Counted from the stretch's first letter, positions 10,117 to 20,445 are shown. The stretch: DNA of 64,000 nucleotides from Prochlorococcus sp. MIT 1307 (GCF_034092395.1 NZ_CP139301.1:434001-498000); one strand, 5' to 3'. Numbers and translations: made by a program. The notes: generated by a model from the letters alone, not told the origin.

Positions 10117-11311
10117 AAGGAGCTAACGGATCGGAAGGCACAACACCATTTTCAAGAAGAGTTCTATCTAAAGTATCTAAGAAACGCCAATTACCTTTAT
10201 CAATTGCCCATGGATTTTTAGAGATATTTTCTCTTAATAATTTGATTGACCTAAAGGTAAACGGTATTGGAGCTGAGTAGTGTGCTGGAATTAACCATCT
10301 TATTCTTCTTAAAGTGCTTAGCTGATCTAGCCATTTAAGATATGCATCTTTAGCTCTTGGAAAAACAAGCCTCTCTAAAACTGGAGGTATCTGTATTTTG
10401 GGATCTTGATAACCGATTAAATCTTTTGCTGACTTATCCCAGCCCTCCTTCCACTCAAAAGGGAAAACACCAAAATGAGATTTCGGATTGCGTAATCCAG
10501 GCTTAAAAGCAACTTTTAAAATATTCATTATTGATGGAATAGAAAGTTTTTCAGGTCTTAGAAAAGAAGCAAACAAAACTAATCTTAACCATCCCTTTCT
10601 TCTTGCTTCAAGTGAATCTATTAATGGTTCATCGCCCTTTTCTCGAGAATGAAATAAAAGAGGCGAAGGATCAAAATTAAATATTGCTGGGGGCTCATTG
10701 TTTATAGCAATCAAAGCATCTGTAACCAACAAAGAATTCGATTGCTTATGAAAGCATGAGATTTCCTGAAATCTTCCCAGACCAAGATCTAAAGGCCCTA
10801 AAGAAAACCAACTACATGTATCTTCATGGGGGACTCCATCTTCCAGCAAAACCTTCGTCCGCCTTCTTGGAATACCAACCAAATCTAAAGGAATATTCAA
10901 AGGAAAACTCCATTGACCAGGACAAATCCATAATTCCGCTTCAGGGAAAGCACGCGCCATAGCAGGCAAAAATATTTTGTGTTCCAAACCAGAAGCTGTT
11001 GGCAAGACGATTGTTTGGACAGGGCCATGTTCTTTTTCAAGTTTATTCAAGCTCCTAAGAAGTTCTTCTGTAGGAGGAAGGGGGTTAACCAGCATCAATC
11101 CGCCTGGAACCTTTACAACAGTCAATCTCACTGGAACAGCAACGTAATAAAGGCCTTGTAATTGCTCAAAACCCCAAATTTGATTTGGGATCAATTCATT
11201 AAAAAGAGTATTTCTACGACCATAGGGATAAAGAGGCAAAAGGGGCCACCATGCCCAATTCTTAGGAGAAGAACCATCCCTTCTCTGGAGTAATTCGTAT
11301 TGTTTAATCAC
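10106..11311 (-). CDS. DUF4336 domain protein (metallo-beta-lactamase-like fold)
   Basis: Cyanobacterial and plant protein of 401 aa. DUF4336 proteins resemble degenerate metallo-beta-lactamase hydrolases. Here the strand order AVPVRLTVVKVPGGLMLVNPLPPTEELL, then TIVLPTASGLEHKIFLPAMARAFPEAELWICPG, is clear, but the classical HxHxDH zinc motif is not seen. The N-terminus is rich in Trp and Pro. The start is GTG at 11309-11311, two bases beyond the mntB stop, so it is very likely the last gene of the manganese-uptake operon. That neighbourhood might hint at a metal-related job, which is inference only. Confidence 0.85.
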   Translation of the reverse strand: MIKQYELLQRRDGSSPKNWAWWPLLPLYPYGRRNTLFNELIPNQIWGFEQLQGLYYVAVPVRLTVVKVPGGLMLVNPLPPTEELLRSLNKLEKEHGPVQTIVLPTASGLEHKIFLPAMARAFPEAELWICPGQWSFPLNIPLDLVGIPRRRTKVLLEDGVPHEDTCSWFSLGPLDLGLGRFQEISCFHKQSNSLLVTDALIAINNEPPAIFNFDPSPLLFHSREKGDEPLIDSLEARRKGWLRLVLFASFLRPEKLSIPSIMNILKVAFKPGLRNPKSHFGVFPFEWKEGWDKSAKDLIGYQDPKIQIPPVLERLVFPRAKDAYLKWLDQLSTLRRIRWLIPAHYSAPIPFTFRSIKLLRENISKNPWAIDKGNWRFLDTLDRTLLENGVVPSDPLAPFKD

Positions 11312-11313
11312 AC

Positions 11314-12183
11314 CTACAAATGAGTAGCAGTTTGAGACTTCAGGATGCCATATCGAGGAGCAAATAAGAAAGCTAGAAGAAAGATAAGAGTTTGAACAAG
11401 AACTATTGATCCCCCTGTCTCAATATCTGACCAATAACTTATATATACTCCAATAATACTAGAAATAGCACTACTAATAATTGCCAAGTAAGTCATTCGA
11501 TCAAACCTATCTGTAAGTAGATATGCTGTAGCTCCAGGTGTAATTAACATTGCGACCACTAAAATAATCCCAACAGTTTGAAGCCCAGCGACTGCTGCTA
11601 GCGATAATACAGACAAGAGTAAATAATGAAGAATTCCAGTATTGATTCCTATAGATCTAGCATGTGTCGCGTCAAAGCAATACAGCATCAGGTCCCTACG
11701 AAATAGGAGCAGCACAGCAACAACTACGGCAGATATTATAAGAGTTTGTGTGACATCAGAAGAGGATATTCCTAGTGGGCTTCCAAAAAGTATGTGCATC
11801 AAATCAATATTACTTTTTATCTTAGAAACTAATACCAATCCAAGTGCAAAAAAACCAGTAAAAACAAGACCTATAACTGTATCTTCCTTAATTCTTGATT
11901 TCTGCTTTACGAAGCCAATCAGTGCTACTGAGCCAACACCAAAAACAAAAGCCCCTATAGAAAAAGGCAAGCCAAGAGCATAAGCAACAACAACACCTGG
12001 CATTACTGCATGTGAAACCGCATCTCCCATCAAAGCCCATCCCTTAAGGGTCATATAACAAGACAGAAGGCCACAAACTCCTCCAACCAATGCACTTACC
12101 ATTAATGCTCTACGCATAAACTCGTGACTAAGCGGTTCAACTAACAATGAAAAGGGAGTTATTGCCCCGAAAAGTTCATTCAT
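11314..12183 (-). CDS. mntB: Manganese/zinc-type ABC transporter, membrane permease
   Basis: Integral membrane subunit of a metal ABC importer of the MntB/ZnuB (ABC-3) family. The 289-aa protein has about eight hydrophobic segments. The conserved ABC-3 region MRRALMVSALVGGVCGLLSCYMTLKGWALMGDAVSHAVMPG appears near the N-terminus (given here as the family hallmark, spanning roughly residues 24-65), and ARSIGINTG occurs in the middle. ATG 12183 overlaps the mntA stop by 8 bp, showing translational coupling. The partner binding protein is clearly MntC-like, so manganese for photosystem II is the expected substrate; zinc is the alternative in this family. Confidence 0.93.
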   Translation of the reverse strand: MNELFGAITPFSLLVEPLSHEFMRRALMVSALVGGVCGLLSCYMTLKGWALMGDAVSHAVMPGVVVAYALGLPFSIGAFVFGVGSVALIGFVKQKSRIKEDTVIGLVFTGFFALGLVLVSKIKSNIDLMHILFGSPLGISSSDVTQTLIISAVVVAVLLLFRRDLMLYCFDATHARSIGINTGILHYLLLSVLSLAAVAGLQTVGIILVVAMLITPGATAYLLTDRFDRMTYLAIISSAISSIIGVYISYWSDIETGGSIVLVQTLIFLLAFLFAPRYGILKSQTATHL

Positions 12184-12973
12184 TCAAAAAACCTTCAGAG
12201 GGTGTAGGCCCAGAAAGAACATTAGGAGGCATTCCACCAAATGTTTTAGAAAGGTTCTCATCAGTGAAAATCTCTGATGTTTCTCCATATGCCAAAACAG
12301 TTTTATTAATTAGAACAACAAGATCACAGAAATCTCTTACATGACTTAGATCATGAGTTGAGATAAGGATTGTTCTACCTTCCTTTCGGAACTGGAAGAA
12401 CAACTGCGACATTAGTTTTTCAGTACGAACATCCACACCTGAAAAAGGTTCATCCAAAAGAAGTACAGACGCTCTCTGGGCAATCGCTCTAGCAAGAAAA
12501 GCTCTCTTCCTTTGCCCTCCAGAAAGTGCTCCTATAGGCCTTTTACGCAATTCAAGGAGATCAACCCTTTCAAGCGCATGCCAAACAGCCTTTCTATCGG
12601 ATTCCCTTGGAATACGAAGGAAATTCATAGACCCATATCTGCCCATCATCACGACATCCCAAACACTTACAGGAAAAGAGCAATCTATCCCTTCATTTTG
12701 AGGCACATAAGCAACAGACTGGTCTCTCTGCGCCTTAGGCACGGCAGAACCATTAATCCGAATAGTCCCTCTAGATGGACGGACAAAACCCATCAAGGCC
12801 TTAAAAAACGTTGACTTCCCTGCGCCATTCATACCTACAAGGCCACATATAGAACCAGCTTTTAACTGAAGGCTGGCGTCATACAGGGCCACAGTTCCGT
12901 TGTAATCAACACATACCTCATGAGCTTCGATTCCTAGGACAGGCATATGAAGCTGAGCGTTCAAAGAATTCAT
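12176..12973 (-). CDS. mntA: Manganese ABC transporter, ATP-binding protein
   Basis: Energy-coupling ATPase of the metal importer. The 265-aa protein shows Walker A (GMNGAGKST), the Q-loop (AYVPQNEGID), the ABC signature (LSGGQRKRAFLARAI), Walker B (VLLLDEPFSGVD) and the H-switch (ILISTHDLSHV), all intact and in order. It starts at ATG 12973, overlapping the mntC stop by 4 bp. In the mntC-mntA-mntB order it provides power for uptake through MntB. The name follows the Synechocystis mntCAB operon, judged from the strong MntC resemblance of the neighbour. Confidence 0.95.
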   Translation of the reverse strand: MNSLNAQLHMPVLGIEAHEVCVDYNGTVALYDASLQLKAGSICGLVGMNGAGKSTFFKALMGFVRPSRGTIRINGSAVPKAQRDQSVAYVPQNEGIDCSFPVSVWDVVMMGRYGSMNFLRIPRESDRKAVWHALERVDLLELRKRPIGALSGGQRKRAFLARAIAQRASVLLLDEPFSGVDVRTEKLMSQLFFQFRKEGRTILISTHDLSHVRDFCDLVVLINKTVLAYGETSEIFTDENLSKTFGGMPPNVLSGPTPSEGFLNE

Positions 12974-13929
12974 AATTGCTGAGAAAACTCTTTGGCAAGT
13001 CCTTTTTGAATTAAGTGAACATTATGTCTTTGAAGATCTAACAAGGTTGATGCAGGTCCACCTTCCTTCGAAAGCGAGTCAACATAAAAAATACCTCCAA
13101 AGACTGCTCCAGTCGCTCTAGCTACTTCCTGTTGAGCTTTTGAACTCACAGTGCTCTCGCAAAAGATTGTTGGAATCTGTCTTTCCTTGATTACTTTCAT
13201 TAAATTGAGCATACGTCTTGGCGTGACCTGGCTTTCGGCATTCACTGGCCAAAGATATGCCTCATCCATGCCATAGTCTTTAGCCAAGTATGTAAAAGCA
13301 CCTTCGCAACTAACAAGAACTCTTCTTTCTTTCGGTATCAATGACAACGTTTCTCGTAGTTCCATATCAAGTTTCTTTAGCTTTGCCTTATACCTCTCTC
13401 CATTTTGTATAAAAAACTGCTTACCTAATGGGTCAAGAAGAATAAAAGCAGAAACTAGATTATCAACATAATGCATAGCCCTTAAAGGTGACATCCAAGC
13501 ATGAGGATTCGGCTTACCTGAATAAACATCTCCTTCAATCAACAAAGGATCAATTCCGTCACTCAAAACAATAGTGGGAATATCACCTGCAGCTGCTGTA
13601 AATTTTTTAGCCCAAAGCTCTAAACCTAAACCATTCTCGACTAATAAGTCAGCATTAGATGCTTTAACTAAATCGCTAGGTGTAGGCTGATAACCATGGA
13701 TTTCAGCACCATGTTTAGTTATTGACTTAACTAATAATCTATTTCCTGCAACATTACTTGCCATGTCAGCCAATATAGTAAACGTTGTCAAAACTATTGG
13801 CTTGCCATGATCAACATTTTTGTTCTGATTAATACCTTTAGGAAGACCACAAGAAGACAAAAGAAGTAAAAAACAAAAAGCAACAGGAAGTCTTTTGAAA
13901 CGGAATACTGATTGTATTATTTTCTGCAT
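12970..13929 (-). CDS. mntC: Manganese ABC transporter, substrate-binding lipoprotein
   Basis: Periplasmic metal-binding lipoprotein that delivers Mn2+ to MntB. A lipoprotein signal peptide ends in the lipobox LSSC with Cys27. The mature protein follows the cyanobacterial MntC pattern closely from memory: GAEIHGYQPTPSDLVKA, KPNPHAWMSP, VSCEGAFTYLAKDYGM, PTIFCESTVSSKAQQEVA and GGIFYVDSLS. These contain the His, His, Glu and Asp ligands of the cluster A-I fold. It begins the mntCAB operon, and the roughly 200 bp upstream (13930-14128) would hold the promoter; I could not identify a clear metalloregulator box there. Length 319 aa is normal. Confidence 0.95.
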   Translation of the reverse strand: MQKIIQSVFRFKRLPVAFCFLLLLSSCGLPKGINQNKNVDHGKPIVLTTFTILADMASNVAGNRLLVKSITKHGAEIHGYQPTPSDLVKASNADLLVENGLGLELWAKKFTAAAGDIPTIVLSDGIDPLLIEGDVYSGKPNPHAWMSPLRAMHYVDNLVSAFILLDPLGKQFFIQNGERYKAKLKKLDMELRETLSLIPKERRVLVSCEGAFTYLAKDYGMDEAYLWPVNAESQVTPRRMLNLMKVIKERQIPTIFCESTVSSKAQQEVARATGAVFGGIFYVDSLSKEGGPASTLLDLQRHNVHLIQKGLAKEFSQQL

Positions 13930-14128
13930 AAATAATTAACATTCAAGGTGTCTTAGTAGAACTAATTATAGACATATGAGTGCCTCTATTGATGGAAACA
14001 TTTGAGTTTTTTTTGTAGAGTGCTTTGGAAATTAACCTGAATTATTTTTTTAAAGAGTTTCAAGGGATTCATTACTATTCTAAAAAAAAGAGAAAAGGGC
14101 AGATGAATAGAGATTTAGACATTAATAC

Positions 14129-15499
14129 TTAGGTCGCCTCTAAATAAGTTGTTTCAATAGATGGATTGTTATTTCGATCATTTATCCATGTCCCTGCTTG
14201 CTTTAAAAAAGATGTCCAATCAAGTCGTTCTTGTCTTGCTGCATTTGCTATAAGCTTTGGAGCTTGTTTTTTCAATGCTTCTAAATCTGGTTCAGAGACT
14301 CCATTATTCAAAGCCATCCAATCAGCCATCGAACGTCCTACAACTCTAGTTAGATAAGCCGCACTAAGAGCCTGCATTGTTCCTGCAGCTAACCAGCTAC
14401 TTCCATGTAATTTGGCCACACCAAGTAATGCATGTCCACTCCACTCAACTACACCCTGAGCTACTGCTGCTCCAGCCAATTGCCTAGCTATTAACTGGAG
14501 TGATTCTGCTCCCCAAGAACACGACCATATTTGAGCCATTTCTTGTATCATTAACCCATTTGCAACAGAAATTGCCAACAAATCAGTAGTAGGAACAGGA
14601 GATGCAAATACTGCGCCAGCTACTACCCATTGAGTTCTCTGTTGAATATTTCTGAATTTTGCTCTGCGCAAACTTTCAAGATCGGCTTGCCAAGAACTAT
14701 GTAATTTAGCGAGCACTCTTTGTCGTGTTAAATCAATATTCTTCTGAGGGTATTTTAGAACTCTTCGAACAGGCGTTAAAAGCTTAGTTAGATCTTTTTC
14801 AGTATTGTTCCAACGAAGAATTCGGTCTGTCCATCGATGTGGCAATTGAGATTGAAGTGCCTTTAATTGTTCGGGCCAATCTAATGAAGAATTATCATCT
14901 ACCATCAGCCATGAAGGTTGATCATTTGGCACCTTTTCAAGCCATAAAAGATCTGAGGCCATTAATGGCAAAGGCAAAACATAAACGAGTAAATCTTGCT
15001 CAAAAAGAGTCTTTGGCCAAATCCAGGCATTGTCTTTGAGAGGAAGAGAAGAAGACCACGAAAGATTTAAAGGATTCGGACCACAGATGGCAGATTCAAC
15101 GGAGCATCTATCTGGAAGATGAACTCCCTTAGAACTAACAAAAGCAATATTTTGAGGGCCAGAACGATTAATAATTTCATTAAGAATATTTAATCTCTGA
15201 TTATTCTTTCCAATTGAATTTTCTTCTCCATCCAACGATTTAAATTCTTCCAACACTTTCTGGCAACGTGTCACCCATCCTTGAACAGTAGTCGGGGCCT
15301 CAAAATGGCCTCCTAAAGGTTTAGAAAGCCAGAAAATTCCAGCGCCAAGTACTAAAACACCAAGTCCTCCTCCAGGGACATGTATGAGGTCTGTAAAGAA
15401 CCACTGACCAAGGGCTAAGGAACCTAAGAGGATTGCACCTTTGGTTAATGGTCCTGCAATAAAAGATGACGAGCTTGATTGAAGGTAGGGGATTTTCAC
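14129..15499 (-). CDS. DUF697 (YcjF-type) membrane protein
   Basis: Conserved cyanobacterial membrane protein of 456 aa. Two hydrophobic segments lie near residues 20-60 (TKGAILLGSLALGQWFF and GGLGVLVLGAGIFWL). A middle region resembles the position of a small GTPase but has no P-loop (no GxxxxGKS). From about residue 275 a DUF697 domain follows (QWVVAGAVFASPVPTTDLLAISVANGLMIQEMA, spread over roughly residues 290-325, then GVVEWSGHALLG). DUF697 proteins often associate with dynamin-like or Era-type GTPases; here that activity appears lost. The start is GTG 15499. It is divergent from the RGG-rich gene at 15744. Confidence 0.8.
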   Translation of the reverse strand: MKIPYLQSSSSSFIAGPLTKGAILLGSLALGQWFFTDLIHVPGGGLGVLVLGAGIFWLSKPLGGHFEAPTTVQGWVTRCQKVLEEFKSLDGEENSIGKNNQRLNILNEIINRSGPQNIAFVSSKGVHLPDRCSVESAICGPNPLNLSWSSSLPLKDNAWIWPKTLFEQDLLVYVLPLPLMASDLLWLEKVPNDQPSWLMVDDNSSLDWPEQLKALQSQLPHRWTDRILRWNNTEKDLTKLLTPVRRVLKYPQKNIDLTRQRVLAKLHSSWQADLESLRRAKFRNIQQRTQWVVAGAVFASPVPTTDLLAISVANGLMIQEMAQIWSCSWGAESLQLIARQLAGAAVAQGVVEWSGHALLGVAKLHGSSWLAAGTMQALSAAYLTRVVGRSMADWMALNNGVSEPDLEALKKQAPKLIANAARQERLDWTSFLKQAGTWINDRNNNPSIETTYLEAT

Positions 15500-15743
15500 G
15501 AAACCAACGAAAAGCCATATTTTTATTTTTAGCCAAATTAGAAAGACAGGGCAATAATTGAAGATTGTAAAGAGGCTTATCTAAAGGGTTTTCAAAGAAA
15601 AACACACACAAACAGTTACCGTTTTTTTTGTACAAAAAGATTTAAACAAATTCATGAGATGTGAATCTGCTGAAGGAGTGAAGAAAATCATCGGCAGGAG
15701 GACGAAGATGAGTCACACTTAGCCTGACAACAGGTAGAAGGAC

Positions 15744-16355
15744 ATGGGTGATTCCTACAGCGACCCTCATCAAAAGAACAGAAGCTATGAGGGCAATCGA
15801 GATGATTCTCGCGCTGGTTTCAGAGGAGGAAGGGGTCCAGGTAGCAGATCTCAGGGAGGAAGAGAAGGTGGAGGCTTTCGAATCCGACTTAGTGACAATG
15901 AAATGCGTGCCGCTCGCGCACTCCAAGAAGCCTTTAACCTTCGTTCAACAGTTGCAGTTCTTGGATTTGCCATTCGAACTCTTGCCCAGATGCTTGAGGA
16001 AGGAAAGCTTGATGAGCTAGTAACACAAACACGTTCTCAAATGTCCAATGCGGGAAATAGAAGGGAAGATGGAAGACAAGGTTCACGAAGACGCTTTGAC
16101 GGAGAAGAACAAAACTTCAATAGAGGAGTTCCTAAGCCCAACCCTTTTGCGAGACCAGAAAAGCCTCAACCAGCTGTTCAAGATAACGGTCATGAAGAAG
16201 ACAGCTCTCAACAAATAGCAGACGAGGGAACGGTCTCTGATGAGGTTGAAAAGACATCATCAATAGAACAAGCCTCAGAAAGTGACAAAAAAGAAGCAGG
16301 GTTAAATGATTCCTCAGAGGAAGAGGCTCAAACAAATCAAGAGAGCATTCAATAA
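15744..16355 (+). CDS. Conserved hypothetical protein with RGG-rich N-terminus and acidic C-terminus
   Basis: Unrecognised 203-aa protein with three clear zones. Residues 1-50 are Gly/Arg/Ser-rich with RGG and GGR motifs (GFRGGRGPGSRSQGGREGGG), as in many RNA-binding tails. Residues 50-95 form a predicted helical core (LSDNEMRAARALQEAFNLRS, then VAVLGFAIRTLAQMLEEGKLDEL). The rest is disordered, turning strongly acidic (SSEEEAQTNQES). ATG 15744 follows a weak purine-rich site. The stop codon at 16353-16355 abuts the GTG start of trpS without a gap, so the two are probably co-translated. A role in RNA binding is inferred from composition only. Confidence 0.8.
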   Translation: MGDSYSDPHQKNRSYEGNRDDSRAGFRGGRGPGSRSQGGREGGGFRIRLSDNEMRAARALQEAFNLRSTVAVLGFAIRTLAQMLEEGKLDELVTQTRSQMSNAGNRREDGRQGSRRRFDGEEQNFNRGVPKPNPFARPEKPQPAVQDNGHEEDSSQQIADEGTVSDEVEKTSSIEQASESDKKEAGLNDSSEEEAQTNQESIQ

Positions 16356-17375
16356 GTGGGCCGCAAGCGTGTTCTTTCTGGTGTTCAACCAACAGGAGCC
16401 TTACATCTTGGCAACTGGCTCGGTGCAATTCGAAACTGGGTAAAGCTGCAAGAAGATCATGAAACCTTTGTATGTGTAGTAGACCTACACGCAATAACAG
16501 TGCCCCATGATCCAAGTTTACTGGCAGAAAATACACTTAAAACTGCTGCTTTATATATAGCTTGTGGAATGAATCCACAACAATGTTCAATATTTATTCA
16601 AAGTCAAATAGCTGCACATAGTGAACTTTGTTGGTTACTTAACTGTGTCACGCCACTTAATTGGATGGAGCGGATGATCCAATTTAAAGAGAAATCGGTA
16701 AAACAAGGTGACAATGTTTCTATCGGTCTGCTGGACTATCCAGTCTTGATGGCTGCGGATATTCTTCTTTATGATGCTGATCTAGTACCAGTTGGGGAAG
16801 ATCAAAAACAGCATCTAGAATTAGCTAGAGACATTGCTCAACAAAGAATAAATTCTCGCTTTGGTTCTGAATCAATCCCAATTTTAAAAGTTCCAACCCC
16901 ACTAATAATCAAAGAAGGCGCAAAGGTTATGAGTCTCACAGAAGGTAATAACAAGATGAGTAAAAGTGACCCAAATGAGAACAGTAGAATTACATTACTA
17001 GATCCACCAGACTTAATTAAAAAGAAAATAAAGCGTGCAAAAACAGACCAACATTTTGGCCTGGAATTTGACAATCCTAACAGACCTGAAGCTGACAATC
17101 TACTAAGTCTTTATGCCATCTTGAGTGGAATGGGAAGAGAGAATGTAGCAAGAGAATGCTCACAGATGGGTTGGGGGACCTTTAAACCATTATTAACAGA
17201 AGCAACTATATCTGCTTTAGAACCAATTCAAAACAAATACAAAGAACTCATGAAAGATCGGACTGAGCTCCATTACATTCTCGACAATGGAAAGAATCAA
17301 GCAGAAGAAGTCGCGAATTCAACTCTAAAACGTTTGCAATTAGCACTTGGACTACTTAGGAAGAACCAAAACTAA
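16356..17375 (+). CDS. trpS: Tryptophan--tRNA ligase
   Basis: Charges tRNA-Trp with tryptophan. The 339-aa length and both class I signatures fit: the HIGH-type motif ALHLGNW at residues 15-21 and KMSKSDPN at about 200. QPTGALHLGN and LLDYPVLMAADILLYDADLVPVGEDQKQHLEL also match the TrpRS active site. The start is GTG at 16356, the base after the preceding stop codon; it is required because the conserved RKRVLSGVQPTG begins within four residues. Threonine--tRNA ligase follows 91 bp downstream. Confidence 0.97.
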   Translation: MGRKRVLSGVQPTGALHLGNWLGAIRNWVKLQEDHETFVCVVDLHAITVPHDPSLLAENTLKTAALYIACGMNPQQCSIFIQSQIAAHSELCWLLNCVTPLNWMERMIQFKEKSVKQGDNVSIGLLDYPVLMAADILLYDADLVPVGEDQKQHLELARDIAQQRINSRFGSESIPILKVPTPLIIKEGAKVMSLTEGNNKMSKSDPNENSRITLLDPPDLIKKKIKRAKTDQHFGLEFDNPNRPEADNLLSLYAILSGMGRENVARECSQMGWGTFKPLLTEATISALEPIQNKYKELMKDRTELHYILDNGKNQAEEVANSTLKRLQLALGLLRKNQN

Positions 17376-17412
17376 TCCTTTTATACCTAATAGATACGAT
17401 GATCTCTTTCTG

Positions 17413-17418
17413 TATAAT
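17413..17418 (+). promoter_or_regulatory. Possible -10 element upstream of thrS
   Basis: A perfect TATAAT lies about 50 bp before the thrS start in the 91-bp spacer after trpS, preceded by TG. No convincing -35 sequence lies 16-18 bp upstream. It is a candidate promoter by sequence alone. Confidence 0.35.
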
Positions 17419-17466
17419 TAGCAAGAAGATAAATTTTCTACACAAGGACATAGAGGCAGCTAGACT

Positions 17467-19404
17467 ATGCCAGTAATTACACTTCCAGATGGAAAAAAAA
17501 TAGACTTCGGAAAGCCTGTTACTGTTATACAAGTAGCGGAAAAGATTGGCCCTGGATTAGCTAAAGCAGCCTTAGCTGGGAGAGTAAATGGTGTATTAGT
17601 AGATACATGTATACCAATCAAATCAGATTCAAATGTTAGTATTATAACTTCAAAAGATGTAGAAGGAGTTGAAATTATTAGGCATTCATTTGCCCATTTA
17701 ATAGGCCATGCAGTTAAGCAACTATATCCAAAGGCAAAGATGGCAATCGGCCCAGTAATTGATGATGGATTTTATTATGATATTGCCTACGATAAAACTT
17801 TTACTCCAGAGGATCTTGAAAAGATAGAGCTCAGAATGCAGGAACTTATCAAGCGAGATTATGATGTAATTGTTGAGATCGTAACTACTGAAGAAGCACG
17901 TAAAACCTTTACAGAGCGAAATGAACCATACAAATTGAAAATCGTGGACGAAATACCTAAAGGAGAAGAAATAAAGTTATATAAGCACGAAGAATATACA
18001 GACATGTGCAGAGGTCCACATGTTCCTAATACGAAACACTTAAGATCATTTAAGCTAATGAAGGTTTCTGGTGCCTATTGGAGAGGAGATTCTAATAATG
18101 AAATGTTACAGCGTATATACGGAACAGCATGGTCTAACCCTAAAGATCTTAAATCCTATTTAAAAAGACTTGAAGAGGCAGACAAAAGAGATCACAGGAA
18201 AATTGCAAAGCAGCTATCTCTTTACCACACACAAGAAGAAGCTCCTGGAATGATATTTTGGCATGCAAAAGGATGGGCTATTTATCAAGTATTAGAAGGA
18301 TATATTCGAGAAGTACTAAGAGCAAATGGTTACCTTGAGATAAAAACCCCTCAGGCTGTAGATCGTTCACTTTGGGAAAAATCAGGACATTGGGATAAGT
18401 TTAAAGATGATATGTTTACTACAACTTCAGAAAATAGAGAATATGCTATTAAGCCTATGAATTGTCCTTGTCATGTACAAGTTTTCAATCAAGGCCTAAA
18501 GAGTTATAAAGATCTACCTATTAGATTAGCTGAATTTGGATCCTGTCATAGAAATGAACCTTCAGGAGCCTTACATGGATTAATGAGAGTCCGAAATTTT
18601 GTACAAGATGATGCACATATATTCTGCAAAGAATCACAAATTCAATCTGAAGTTTCAAATTTTATTGATTTAGTCTTTGAAGTTTATAAAGCATTTGGAT
18701 TTGAGTCTATATTAATTAAACTATCAACAAGGCCAGAAAAGCGAGTAGGGTCTGACCAGATCTGGGATAAATCTGAGGCAGCATTAACCGATGCCTTACA
18801 CGCTAAAAATTTAGACTGGGAAATACTTCCAGGAGAAGGTGCTTTCTATGGTCCAAAGATAGAATTTTCCCTTAAAGATTGTCTAGGAAGAATTTGGCAA
18901 TGTGGCACTATCCAAGTAGATTTTTCAATGCCTGAAAGACTTGAAGCTACCTACATAGATGAAAACAGTCAACGAACAACACCTGTTATGCTTCATCGGG
19001 CTATTTTGGGCTCTTTCGAGCGTTTCATTGGAATATTAATAGAGAATTATGAAGGTAAGTTTCCCTCATGGCTTGCTCCAGTTCAAGTAATAGTTATGGG
19101 CATAACAGATAGAAGTACAGATACCTGCAGATATGTAATAGATCAACTCTTAGAAAAGGGCTTCAGAGCTGAGGTTGACCTAAGAAATGAAAAGATTGGC
19201 TTTAAGATAAGAGAACATACTCTTCAAAGAGTTCCTTTTCTTATAATCATTGGAGACAAGGAGATTAAAGAACAAACAATATCAGTGAGGACCCGAGAAG
19301 GTAAAGATCTTGGCAATATGGATCTAGAAAGCTTCATCTCTATATTAAAAGAATCAATTTTACTAAAAGGAACAAAGTCAATCAAAAACAGTCCCAAGGA
19401 ATGA
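17467..19404 (+). CDS. thrS: Threonine--tRNA ligase
   Basis: Class II synthetase that charges tRNA-Thr and edits mischarged serine. The order is N-terminal TGS domain (residues 1-60), editing domain with [16 protein letters not shown] and [13 protein letters not shown] (tRNA-SAD), catalytic core with [11 protein letters not shown] carrying the zinc Cys, [20 protein letters not shown] (motif 2), and motif 3 ([16 protein letters not shown]). An anticodon-binding domain closes the protein. Length 645 aa is complete. ATG 17467 opens the TGS domain directly. The stop overlaps the glucokinase start in an ATGA arrangement at 19401-19404. Confidence 0.97.
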   Translation: MPVITLPDGKKIDFGKPVTVIQVAEKIGPGLAKAALAGRVNGVLVDTCIPIKSDSNVSIITSKDVEGVEIIRHSFAHLIGHAVKQLYPKAKMAIGPVIDDGFYYDIAYDKTFTPEDLEKIELRMQELIKRDYDVIVEIVTTEEARKTFTERNEPYKLKIVDEIPKGEEIKLYKHEEYTDMCRGPHVPNTKHLRSFKLMKVSGAYWRGDSNNEMLQRIYGTAWSNPKDLKSYLKRLEEADKRDHRKIAKQLSLYHTQEEAPGMIFWHAKGWAIYQVLEGYIREVLRANGYLEIKTPQAVDRSLWEKSGHWDKFKDDMFTTTSENREYAIKPMNCPCHVQVFNQGLKSYKDLPIRLAEFGSCHRNEPSGALHGLMRVRNFVQDDAHIFCKESQIQSEVSNFIDLVFEVYKAFGFESILIKLSTRPEKRVGSDQIWDKSEAALTDALHAKNLDWEILPGEGAFYGPKIEFSLKDCLGRIWQCGTIQVDFSMPERLEATYIDENSQRTTPVMLHRAILGSFERFIGILIENYEGKFPSWLAPVQVIVMGITDRSTDTCRYVIDQLLEKGFRAEVDLRNEKIGFKIREHTLQRVPFLIIIGDKEIKEQTISVRTREGKDLGNMDLESFISILKESILLKGTKSIKNSPKE

Positions 19405-20414
19405 ACTTTATTGCTGGTGATATTGGTGGCACGAAGATACTATTGGGAATCTTCACATGGGAGAACAAAATAATTAAGCTTTATCAGAAAAAATACTTAT
19501 CATCAGATTGGAATGCATTTAGACCAATACTTTTAGATTTTATTACGAGCCTCCCAAATGGAATCCAACCGCCTACATATGGCTGTTTTGCTTTGGCAGG
19601 TCCAGTCTCTAATGGTTCATGCGAACTAACTAATCTAGGGTGGAAACTAAATCAGGACGAAATACAAAAATCAATAAATCTATCTTCGCTCGAACTAATA
19701 AATGATGTTGGTGTTCTTATTTATGGAATCCCTTTCCTAAATAGTCGTCAATTTGTACAAGTACAAGTAGGAAAAGAAAAGAGTCAAAGGAAAAGAACAA
19801 TTGCTGTTCTAGCTGCTGGAACTGGCTTAGGTATAGCCAAAGGTATTATCACTAAAAAAAAGATTTTAGCCTTTCCAAGTGAAGGCGGACACAGTGAGTT
19901 TTCTCCTCGTACAAAAACAGAATGGGAACTTTCTGAATGGCTGAAAGCCGACCTAAAATTAGAACGTTTATCTATTGAGAGAGTTGTTAGTGGAAATGGT
20001 TTAGGTCATATTGCACGTTGGCGATTAAAGCAAACAGATGCAATTTCACACCCACTAAAAAACATTTCAGAGGCATGGAGATTAAACAAAGAACTAGATC
20101 TCCCTTCTTTAGCAAGTAAAGCTGCAAAAAATGGAGACAAAATGATGAAAGAAGTTCTAAGCCTTTGGTTGAGTGCGTATGGATCCGTCGCAGGGGACCT
20201 TGCCTTGCAAGAACTTTGTGAAAGTGGCCTTTGGATTGGTGGAGGAGCTACTACCAAGCAACTTGATGGAATACGGTCTACAACCTTTCTAGAATCATTA
20301 AAAAGAAAAGGACGTTTTTACAAATATCTAGAAGAAATTCCAGTAATGGCAATTATTGATCCAGAAGCTGGTCTATTTAGTGCAGCCTGTAGAGCTCGCA
20401 TGCTTGCTGAGTAG
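19401..20414 (+). CDS. glk: Glucokinase
   Basis: Phosphorylates glucose with ATP, for example glucose released by glycogen breakdown. The 337-aa protein has the GlK-family phosphate loop [13 protein letters not shown] at residues 6-18, [20 protein letters not shown] (glucose-binding region), INDVG with the catalytic Asp, and the second phosphate loop [23 protein letters not shown] and [10 protein letters not shown] complete the pattern. Its start codon overlaps the thrS stop by 4 bp, so it is translationally coupled to thrS. Glycogen synthase and branching enzyme are elsewhere in this window. Confidence 0.94.
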   Translation: MNFIAGDIGGTKILLGIFTWENKIIKLYQKKYLSSDWNAFRPILLDFITSLPNGIQPPTYGCFALAGPVSNGSCELTNLGWKLNQDEIQKSINLSSLELINDVGVLIYGIPFLNSRQFVQVQVGKEKSQRKRTIAVLAAGTGLGIAKGIITKKKILAFPSEGGHSEFSPRTKTEWELSEWLKADLKLERLSIERVVSGNGLGHIARWRLKQTDAISHPLKNISEAWRLNKELDLPSLASKAAKNGDKMMKEVLSLWLSAYGSVAGDLALQELCESGLWIGGGATTKQLDGIRSTTFLESLKRKGRFYKYLEEIPVMAIIDPEAGLFSAACRARMLAE

Positions 20415-20445
20415 GTGAGAAACTTAATGCAATAGAAAAATTGGG

